From: an uncultured Oscillibacter sp.
GTDB lineage: Bacteria > Bacillota > Clostridia > Oscillospirales > Oscillospiraceae
Assembly: GCA_902476875.1 (NCBI GenBank)
Contig: CABSFC010000015.1
Location: 1 to 37,715, forward strand
Direction: 5' to 3'
Length of the DNA stretch: 37,715 bases
The translations under genes were made by a program, and so were the position numbers. Below, piece after piece: positions 32,273 to 37,715 of the stretch. The notes under the pieces were generated by a model. It saw only the letters and a list, made by a program, of their open reading frames with translations, was not told the DNA's origin and did not search any database. How positions within the stretch are numbered: position 1 is the stretch's first letter; every line of letters begins with the position of its first letter.

Positions 32273-32298
32273 TAGGCCGCAAGAAAGGAAGGACCGAT

Positions 32299-32910
32299 AT
32301 GAAGTGGAAACAGCCTTTGACCCAGGAGCAGCAGATGTTGGTGGAAGAGAACCTGCACCTTGTTCGCTGGACTGTTCGGGAGTACATCCATGTTCGTGAA
32401 GAAATCGAGGGGCTGGGTTTTGATGATCTGTGCCAGGAAGGGGCCGTTGCCCTCTGCCATGCTGCCGCTACTTATCAGACCGGCTCTGTCCAGTTCAAGA
32501 CCTACGCCATCCCTGTCATTCGCAATCACTTGTTGGATCACTGCCGAAGGGTTGCAGCATGGCAACGGAATATGCCCACTTTATCTCTTGAGGTGCCCTT
32601 AGATGAGGACAAGCCTCCGTCCCAAATCCCACTTGCTACTGATGTTGCGGAGGAGTGTGTTTCCCAGATGTATGTGGCTCGCATTCTGGAGCATGGGAAA
32701 TGCACTTACAGCGGCGTGGCGAAGCTGGGGATCGAGGCGCTGGAACTGAAGATCAAGGGATACAGCGGCGCCGACATCGCCAAGCTCTACCACACGAAAC
32801 CCAACCATGTGGGGGCATGGATCTCCCGGGCCGCTGAAAAGCTCCGCTCAGATTCCGTCGCAATGGGCCTGCTGGGCATGGATGTTGAAAATGCCCCGCC
32901 CCATTCGTAG
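32299..32910 (+). CDS. Sigma-70 family RNA polymerase sigma factor
   Basis: The gene encodes 203 residues from ATG 32299, with GAAAGGAAGGA upstream. Region 2 is clear: LVRWTVREYIH, GFDDLCQEGAVALCHAAATY and VQFKTYAIPVIRNHLLDHCRR match the core-binding and -10 recognition helices. Region 4 is weaker but a helix-turn-helix-like segment appears near residues 150-185 (YSGADIAKLYHTKPNHVGAWISRAAEKL). No anti-sigma partner is obvious. It likely directs transcription of ICE genes, possibly the promoter of the transfer region. Which promoters it reads cannot be told from the sequence. Confidence 0.85.
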   Translation: MKWKQPLTQEQQMLVEENLHLVRWTVREYIHVREEIEGLGFDDLCQEGAVALCHAAATYQTGSVQFKTYAIPVIRNHLLDHCRRVAAWQRNMPTLSLEVPLDEDKPPSQIPLATDVAEECVSQMYVARILEHGKCTYSGVAKLGIEALELKIKGYSGADIAKLYHTKPNHVGAWISRAAEKLRSDSVAMGLLGMDVENAPPHS

Positions 32911-32944
32911 AAGAATATATCAGCAAAAATAAGGAGGAGCACCC

Positions 32945-33640
32945 ATGGAAAAGAAGAGATACTATACTGCGCTGGGGCATTTCCAGCGTAGGACTGACGG
33001 GAAGGGTAGCACCTATCCCGTTGTGCTGGTCAATCAGCAGGAGCACACCATGGATCATCAGGAGATGGCGGTCTGGGCATCTCTCAACTGGCGGCTTTTG
33101 AACTTCCATCAGATCGAGCGGCACTACGACAAGATGGCCCGGGAACTGGGGCTGACCGAGTACCGCACGCTGGAAAACTGTCTCTGGCGGCTGGAGAGCC
33201 GGGGGCTGGTGGCTTCCGGGGCGGGTGAGACGGACTTCGATGCCCTATATGACCTGCTCAATGGGCTATATGTTGTTCCCATCTCAACAAAATTGCCCCT
33301 GCGCCTTGCCACCTTTTTGAAGATGCTCCTGCTGGACGGCGTACCCTTTGCCACAGCCAAGCAGATCTTCCGGCGGGACAAGCCCAGCGAGCGGGAGGCC
33401 CAGGTCATGGCCCTGTCCCGGCAGGCGTTGCTCTCCACGGCGGAGCTCATTAAGTGCGTGGAGTTGGGCGTCAGTGACCTGTCCTCCGATGAGAAGGTGA
33501 TGGATGCCCTCTACAACGATGAATATACCACCTGTGACAACATCGGGTACGCCATGCGGGATTCCGGCAGCAAGATCGCCGTCACCATGGCCGTGGCAAA
33601 CCTCTGTATGCGCAAACAGATCATCTTTGAGAGGGTGTAG
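32945..33640 (+). CDS. Hypothetical ICE protein, possibly winged-helix
   Basis: The gene encodes 231 residues from ATG 32945 behind AAGGAGGAG. It has mixed alpha/beta character with a possible winged-helix unit around residues 48-90 (LLNFHQIERHYDKMARELGLTEYRTLENCLWRLESRGLVAS written in part). The C-terminal 100 residues are helical. I do not recognise a named family. It is followed four bases later by a two-helix membrane protein gene. Confidence 0.7.
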   Translation: MEKKRYYTALGHFQRRTDGKGSTYPVVLVNQQEHTMDHQEMAVWASLNWRLLNFHQIERHYDKMARELGLTEYRTLENCLWRLESRGLVASGAGETDFDALYDLLNGLYVVPISTKLPLRLATFLKMLLLDGVPFATAKQIFRRDKPSEREAQVMALSRQALLSTAELIKCVELGVSDLSSDEKVMDALYNDEYTTCDNIGYAMRDSGSKIAVTMAVANLCMRKQIIFERV

Positions 33641-33643
33641 CCT

Positions 33644-34132
33644 ATGAAGAAGTTCCATGAGTGGCCCGCCGTCCTTCAGCGAAAGTGGCTCCTGTCTGGG
33701 GCGGCGGGCCTCTGTTTCCTGGCGGTGGGGCTGGTGGTGTACTTTACCCTCCATGACCGGGGCCTGCTGATCATCAGCGCCCTGTTGGCCCTCTGCATCG
33801 CCTTCCGCTGCGCTTCCTTTTACCGCATGGCCCGGAGGGATAGCTACGAAGTGGTGGAAGGTGTCTGCATCGAACTCGGGCGGGCGGGCATGAAAAAGCA
33901 GCGGAGCGTCCGCCTGCTCCAAATGGATGGCAACGAGTATGCCGTGATGCTGGACAAACGGACGCCGCTGCGGATCGGAAACCTGTACCGGCTCTACTTC
34001 CGTCAAGCCCCTCCCAGCCAAATATCCGGGCTGGAACAGTACTTATCCCAGGATCAATTCCTTGGGTTGGAGGACTTGGGCGAATACCATGATAACCCGG
34101 AGAAAGATCCCGCCGATTCTTCCCAAAATTGA
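33644..34132 (+). CDS. Small membrane protein with two transmembrane helices
   Basis: The gene encodes 162 residues from ATG 33644. Two transmembrane segments lie at about residues 17-35 and 42-58 (LLSGAAGLCFLAVGLVVYF and LLIISALLALCIAFRCA), joined by the short loop HDRG. A soluble domain of about 100 residues follows, with a beta-rich start (YEVVEGVCIELGRAG) and an acidic tail. The topology suggests a membrane-tethered cytoplasmic domain. Family and function are not recognised. Confidence 0.7.
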   Translation: MKKFHEWPAVLQRKWLLSGAAGLCFLAVGLVVYFTLHDRGLLIISALLALCIAFRCASFYRMARRDSYEVVEGVCIELGRAGMKKQRSVRLLQMDGNEYAVMLDKRTPLRIGNLYRLYFRQAPPSQISGLEQYLSQDQFLGLEDLGEYHDNPEKDPADSSQN

Positions 34133-34231
34133 TTGTCCACATTTGCAGAAAAGGCGCCTCTTACATGATATTTAATCAATAGAAGCTGCTCCTGGCGAGG
34201 GCATAAAAATGAAATCAAGGAGTGAACCGCT

Positions 34232-34489
34232 ATGGAACTTGGACGGAAAGATTATCCCAACATCCGGCAGATCTGCCTTCCCTCTCCCGATGATACCGAC
34301 CCCCATCCCCGCCTCCTGCTGAATGGCTGGGGCATCCACGCCGGAACAGGTGTCACGGCCCTGTTCCCGGACGGCTGGCATGACATCACCTTGGAGGTCA
34401 GTTGGGATGAGACCGGCCCCGCCTGCTGGTATATCTCTACACCGGGCTACGGCCACATCTGCCCGGTGGGCCTGTTCGTTAAAGTGTAA
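34232..34489 (+). CDS. Small hypothetical protein, weakly SymE-like
   Basis: The gene encodes 85 residues from ATG 34232, with AAGGAGTG upstream. The segment PRLLLNGWGIHAGTGVTALFPDG followed by a beta strand (HDITLEVSW) is loosely like the SymE toxin/AbrB-type fold. The C-terminus (CWYISTPGYGHICPVGLFVKV written in part) does not fit that family clearly. A strong promoter and a probable small RNA lie just downstream. I give no function. Confidence 0.6.
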   Translation: MELGRKDYPNIRQICLPSPDDTDPHPRLLLNGWGIHAGTGVTALFPDGWHDITLEVSWDETGPACWYISTPGYGHICPVGLFVKV

Positions 34490-34547
34490 CCAACCACAGC
34501 ATATAGCCCATCTTTGCCACAAAAACACAATATATAGTATTTATCCG

Positions 34548-34576
34548 TTGACAACATCAATATCTTGTGGTAAAAT
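34548..34576 (+). promoter_or_regulatory. Strong promoter of the small RNA / ssb region
   Basis: TTGACA (34548-34553), 17 bases, TAAAAT (34571-34576), in AT-rich surroundings. This is the best consensus promoter in the window. A transcript would begin near 34583. Confidence 0.85.
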
Positions 34577-34582
34577 ACCCTT

Positions 34583-34740
34583 GTAATTGATTCTTTGTGC
34601 GTTCCTCATTTGAGGGTAGGCTCCGCAAGCAGCCTATGAGCGAGAGGTCTCGCATTGCACACGTTGTCAGGTTTGTACGCAAGTGCCGGTGGCATGACTG
34701 CGCCCTTTTAGGGCATCAGTCCGTCCTCTGGCACTTTTTA
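34583..34740 (+). ncRNA. Probable structured small RNA or leader upstream of ssb
   Basis: About 155 nt between the strong promoter and a terminator-like hairpin. Hairpins visible in order are CCTC/GAGG (34604-34615), TAGGCT/AGCCTA (34617-34636), GCGAG/CTCGC (34640-34653), and a final long stem AAGTGCC (34681-34687) with GGCACTT (34729-34735) containing an inner GCCC/GGGC hairpin. Five or more T residues follow. Promoter, compact stems and terminator with no open reading frame indicate a discrete RNA. It could be a trans-acting sRNA of the ICE or a leader that controls read-through into ssb (start 34778). I cannot assign it to a named RNA family. Confidence 0.65.
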
Positions 34741-34777
34741 TATATTAAGTAAGGCCAGATGGGCAGAAAGGAGTGTT

Positions 34778-35200
34778 ATGGCACAGGCTACTACCATCGG
34801 CCGGGTGACCGCCGATCTTGAGGTGAAAACCAGCGTCAACAAAAACCCTTATCTTTTGTTTTCCATAGCCGAGCGCATCGGGTATGGGGAAAAGGCCCAC
34901 ACACAGTATTTCCAGGTGTGGGCATGGGGAGATGTGGCGCGGCAGCTCATACGGCGCGGCGTGAAACGAGGCAGTTTGATCTGGGTGTCCGGCTCTCTGG
35001 AGCTAACGGCCTACACCAAGAAAGACGGTGTGACCCGGGACAAACAGATGAAACTTACGCTCAAGGATTGGGATTTCATACCCATCTCCGACCGTTCCAG
35101 GCAAAAGCCCGGCCAAACAGCGGATGCTTTGAAAGCACCCGCTCCAGCGCCCCCTCCTGTCAAAACCATTGACGGGGAGAGGGAATCCCTGCCGGAGTGA
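34778..35200 (+). CDS. ssb: Single-stranded DNA-binding protein (SSB) of the ICE
   Basis: The gene encodes 140 residues from ATG 34778, with GAAAGGAGTG upstream. The OB-fold runs from about residue 5 to 108: TIGRVTADLEVKTSVNKNPYL, YFQVWAWGDVARQLIRRGVKRGSLIWVSGSLE and MKLTLKDWDFI show the SSB strands and tryptophans. The tail (APAPAPPPVKT and on) is Pro-rich and lacks the usual DDIPF-like acidic tip, so binding of host repair proteins may be weak. It would coat single-stranded transfer DNA. It sits behind the small RNA and before a strong terminator. Confidence 0.92.
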   Translation: MAQATTIGRVTADLEVKTSVNKNPYLLFSIAERIGYGEKAHTQYFQVWAWGDVARQLIRRGVKRGSLIWVSGSLELTAYTKKDGVTRDKQMKLTLKDWDFIPISDRSRQKPGQTADALKAPAPAPPPVKTIDGERESLPE

Positions 35201-35216
35201 CGCTCCGGCACACAAT

Positions 35217-35278
35217 GAGGCACGATACTAAATTGTTTCAGAAACATTCTGAGCGGTTGGTATCGTGCCTCTTTTTTT
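35217..35278 (+). terminator. Terminator after ssb
   Basis: GAGGCACGATAC at 35217-35228 pairs with GTATCGTGCCTC at 35260-35271 over a 31-base loop containing a small CAGAA/TTCTG stem, and a T7 tract follows. It ends 78 bases after the ssb stop. Confidence 0.9.
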
Positions 35279-35312
35279 ATTTTCCAAGAAAATTTGAAAG
35301 GTGGTATTCGCA

Positions 35313-36104
35313 ATGAAACAGAGGAGTCCCTTATGGGGCAGTATCTCCATCCTGATCGGCGTCGTGATCGCCATTCTGGCGCTGGTACGAGGGCCGTGGC
35401 TGATACCGCTCCTGATCACCATGTTCGCCCTGTGGGGGCTGTGGGTCATTTTGGCCCAGCTTGTCCCCCTGTGGCGTACCGAGAACGCCCGCCGGCAGGA
35501 TGAGAAGGAGACCCAGCGGGTACAGGAAGAACTGACAGCGGCAAATGTTCCCGATATGGGAGTGGCCCAAACGCTGCTCCGCCATGTCAATCACCGCATC
35601 TCGGCTCAGTTGAAATCAGCCTATCCCGACGCCCGGTGGGAGTGGATCATGAAGAACCCAGCCCTCCTGGCCGTTCAGGGCGGTATCGGACGCATCCGTG
35701 TGTATGGAGTCCCGGATTTTGACTTTGCCGATGTGGAACTCGACCAGAGGGCCAACCTGTCCTGTGCTTTGGTAAAGGCCGTGCCGAACCAGCAGGCCAA
35801 TGCGGGCGAGGCCCAACCCGGCCCAGCCCAGCAGCCCATAGACCCCCAGGTGTGGTATGAGGTTCAAGGCCGCAAGACGCTGGAAACACTGATTGGCGAT
35901 TTGGCCTCCCGTGGTCACAGCCGCTTGACACTCAAGGAGGACGGCAACATCTGCGTTAAGCCGGTGGAAGGCGGAGCCGACCAGGTGGAGAGCACCTTCG
36001 CCAGCTTCCCGCCCAAGGTCTACTGGCCCCGGCTGGTCAAAGTGCTGGAGCAGGAAGGGCTTACCGCCATGGTGCAGGATGACTGCGTTGCCGTGTCGTG
36101 GTGA
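35313..36104 (+). CDS. Membrane protein of unknown function with a soluble C-terminal domain
   Basis: The gene encodes 263 residues from ATG 35313 (GAAAGGTGG upstream; an in-frame GTG at 35301 is possible). Two close transmembrane helices lie at residues 8-27 and 31-50 (SISILIGVVIAILALVR and LIPLLITMFALWGLWVIL). The cytoplasmic domain that follows has a helical linker (residues 57-85) and an alpha/beta domain with WIMKNPALLAVQGGIGRIRVYG (written in part) and a later YWPRLVKVLEQEG. I do not recognise a named family. It recurs in the accessory region of related ICEs only as far as general memory serves, so treat this as unassigned. Confidence 0.75.
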   Translation: MKQRSPLWGSISILIGVVIAILALVRGPWLIPLLITMFALWGLWVILAQLVPLWRTENARRQDEKETQRVQEELTAANVPDMGVAQTLLRHVNHRISAQLKSAYPDARWEWIMKNPALLAVQGGIGRIRVYGVPDFDFADVELDQRANLSCALVKAVPNQQANAGEAQPGPAQQPIDPQVWYEVQGRKTLETLIGDLASRGHSRLTLKEDGNICVKPVEGGADQVESTFASFPPKVYWPRLVKVLEQEGLTAMVQDDCVAVSW

Positions 36105-36138
36105 ACGCAGTATGAAAAGGAAGGAGTGAATATCGACC

Positions 36139-37221
36139 ATGAAAGCCGGACGCACGATCCAGGACATGGCCGCCGAGATCCTGCGGCAAAGTCAGGCCAA
36201 GGCGGACTACTTGGTAAGCACCCAAAACCTTGTGATGGAGGACCGGGGACAGCAGCCCATGTTCCACCTGCGGGATGAGGCCGGGGTGGAACTAGTGGAG
36301 CCGCTGGATATTCAGCAGACCGCCCACCAGCAGCTTGGCAGTTACCTGGGTATCCCGCGAAAGTATTATGAGCGGATGCAGGGCGAGGATGTGGGCCTTC
36401 TGGCCTACAATGTCAACCGTTGGCTCCAGCGCAAGCCGGAACAGCGGATGATCCGCACCATGGACGGCCATGCCAGGGCCTTTCTGAGCAACCGCTACCG
36501 CCGCATTGACAATCTGGACATCGCCAGCATCACCCTCCCCATCATCGGGGAGATGCCGGACGCCCGCTATGAGTCCTGTCAGCTTACCGACGACTATATG
36601 TATATCAAGGTGGTCAACCCCAGGCTCACCGCCGAGGTCGTTCCTGGAGACATCGTTCAAGCCGGGATCATCATTTCCAACAGCGAGACCGGGCTGGGCG
36701 CTGTGTGCATCCAGCCGCTTATCTACCGGCTGGTATGCTCCAACGGTGCCGTTGTCAACGAGGCAAAGACCCGCCGCAACCACATTGGGCGGGTCAGCAG
36801 CACGGATGAAAACTTCTTCATCTACTCCCAGGAAACCTTGGCGGCGGACGATAAAGCGTTCATCCTGAAGATCCAGGACACAGTTCGGGCCTGCGTGGAC
36901 GAAGCCCGCTTTGCCCAGATCGTGGGCAAGATGCGGGAGAGCACCGAGGCCCGGCTGGACACCAGGGATCTTCCCGGTATTGTCAAGCTGGCCAGCGCCA
37001 ACTTCGGCATCACCGAGGAGGAGAGCAGCGGTGTGCTGCAGCGGTTCCTGGAGGGCAGGGACTATACCCTCTATGGCCTTGGCAATGCCGTCACCCGGCA
37101 CAGCCAGGATGTAGAGAGCTATGACCGCGCCACGAAACTAGAGGAGATCGGATACAGTGTGATGACCATGTCTTCCGCTCTCTTCCGCCAGATCAATCAG
37201 GTGACAAGCCTGGCCGCATAA
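36139..37221 (+). CDS. DUF932-family protein
   Basis: The gene encodes 360 residues from ATG 36139. The segments LGIPRKYYERM, AFLSNRYRRIDNLDI, ISNSETGLGAVCIQPLIYRLVC and NEAKTRRNHIGR match DUF932 proteins of phages and conjugative elements. These have no proven biochemical role; a link to plasmid maintenance or recombination is only suggested by their distribution. It is full-length and lies 43 bases before the next gene of the same operon. Confidence 0.85.
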   Translation: MKAGRTIQDMAAEILRQSQAKADYLVSTQNLVMEDRGQQPMFHLRDEAGVELVEPLDIQQTAHQQLGSYLGIPRKYYERMQGEDVGLLAYNVNRWLQRKPEQRMIRTMDGHARAFLSNRYRRIDNLDIASITLPIIGEMPDARYESCQLTDDYMYIKVVNPRLTAEVVPGDIVQAGIIISNSETGLGAVCIQPLIYRLVCSNGAVVNEAKTRRNHIGRVSSTDENFFIYSQETLAADDKAFILKIQDTVRACVDEARFAQIVGKMRESTEARLDTRDLPGIVKLASANFGITEEESSGVLQRFLEGRDYTLYGLGNAVTRHSQDVESYDRATKLEEIGYSVMTMSSALFRQINQVTSLAA

Positions 37222-37264
37222 GGCCATGCTTCCACATATTTTATTTTAACAGGAGGTTCAATTT

Positions 37265-37678
37265 ATGAATAACCAAGTCAATGAGGCCATGATGGAACGG
37301 AAATTCGTCCTTTCCCAGATGGTGGAGAGCAGCTTCACCGCCGCGGAGTTGTCCGAGGACATGGACGGTCTTCGCCTGAGTTTTCCCAGGGTAAAGATTC
37401 CCGGCGGCGGTGCGTTGCAGTTTGAGATCCCCGGCGATGATCCGGACAATCCCGACTACGCCAAGACCCTGGAGGGCGTGATCCTCTTTAACCACGCGTC
37501 CAATACCTACTGGGCCGAGGGTGAGGAGTACTCTGACAACAACCCGCCTCTCTGCCAGTCCATGGATGGAAAGCTGGGCTACGGCAAGCCGGGCGGCCTG
37601 TGCGTCAGCTGCGCCTATAATGCGTTCGGCAGCAGTTCCAAGGGAGCCGGCAAAGCCTGCAGTGCGACTCGTTCCTAA
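37265..37678 (+). CDS. Conserved ICE protein interrupted at KAC by a probable group II intron
   Basis: The gene encodes 137 residues from ATG 37265 behind ACAGGAGG. The sequence LRLSFPRVKIPGGGALQFEIPGDDPDNPDYAKTLEGVIL (written in part) is characteristic of a small conserved ICE protein whose relatives go on past GKACKNMR. Here the homologous sequence stops exactly at GKAC, and the next bases read GTGCGACTCG, giving only SATRS and a stop. The four cysteines (CQ..., CVSC, AC) suggest a metal-binding centre. The simplest explanation is an insertion after base 37661. A natural short version is less likely because the family motif ends mid-block. Confidence 0.7.
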   Translation: MNNQVNEAMMERKFVLSQMVESSFTAAELSEDMDGLRLSFPRVKIPGGGALQFEIPGDDPDNPDYAKTLEGVILFNHASNTYWAEGEEYSDNNPPLCQSMDGKLGYGKPGGLCVSCAYNAFGSSSKGAGKACSATRS

Positions 37679-37715
37679 CTGAAAAGGTTAGGCCCAAAAA
37701 GGAAAGTGGGGGCCT
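37662..37715 (+). mobile_element. 5' end of a probable group II intron, truncated by window end
   Basis: GTGCGAC at 37662 matches the GUGYG 5' consensus of group II introns. It begins precisely where the host protein loses its expected sequence (after GKAC and the first base of the next Lys codon). CCTAAC and GGTTAG (37674-37690) form a short hairpin, as expected in domain I. Only 54 bases are visible, with no intron protein or domain V, so the call is provisional. Confidence 0.5.

Noticed and set aside
31849..32298. Possible long N-terminal extension of the sigma factor gene
   Set aside because: The extension overlaps the DUF3268 gene in another frame, while ATG 32299 has its own good Shine-Dalgarno and gives the normal sigma factor start.

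Overview
The window looks like a GC-rich gut Clostridia chromosome (Oscillospiraceae or Lachnospiraceae type). The support is strong AGGAGG ribosome binding sites, CCA-encoded tRNA genes, and many proteins of the kind carried by Firmicutes integrative and conjugative elements (ICEs). No rRNA or housekeeping protein gene is present to fix the genus. 

Layout. (1) 1-1150: the 3' part of an FtsK/SpoIIIE-type translocase and a small downstream gene. (2) 1170-1740: a tRNA island with tRNA-Pro(GGG) on the minus strand and tRNA-Ser(UGA) and tRNA-Ser(GCU) on the plus strand. (3) 1800-5400: remnants of a large serine recombinase locus. A visibly AT-rich two-gene cargo follows, and both proteins carry an RN..H signature resembling the HEPN RNase motif. 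After it come terminators, an unrecognised minus-strand gene and an iteron-like repeat. (4) 5400-7220: a winged-helix protein, an ArpU-like activator, and a promoter with three 11-bp-phased upstream repeats followed at once by an intrinsic terminator. (5) 7300-18560: a type IV secretion (conjugation) operon with a VirB2-like small membrane protein, a VirB6/TrbL-like protein, a frameshifted secreted/membrane component, a PrgI-VirB4 fusion ATPase, DUF5697, DUF6100 (RusA-like), a winged-helix relaxation-type protein, a VirD4-like coupling protein and an S1-repeat protein. (6) 18570-26960: a secretory block with a membrane-anchored surface protein, a sortase, a CAP protein and a 1842-residue thioester/Cna-B adhesin ending in LPKTGY. 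(7) 26930-28450: an inverted AAA/DUF4143 ATPase with a zinc-ribbon gene. (8) 28590-30610: an HD-GYP gene and a C39-like peptidase gene, both frameshifted. (9) 30645-31300: a RelB/ParE-type toxin-antitoxin pair on the minus strand. (10) 31480-37680: accessory ICE genes (DUF3268 zinc finger, sigma factor, SSB, DUF932 and others), including a probable small RNA before ssb. The last gene is cut by what looks like the 5' end of a group II intron.

Regions 4 to 10 fit one ICE in which the T4SS exports DNA while the secreted block mediates surface contact. No relaxase is in the window; it may lie beyond the right edge. Several genes carry single-base frameshifts, and two others have a non-start codon where the Shine-Dalgarno spacing predicts a start. 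Either the element is decaying or the assembly has indel errors. The most novel candidates are the HEPN-like two-gene cargo, the phased-repeat/attenuator control region of the transfer operon, the repeat cluster after virB4, the sRNA before ssb, and the adhesin/sortase pair with no obvious membrane anchors.
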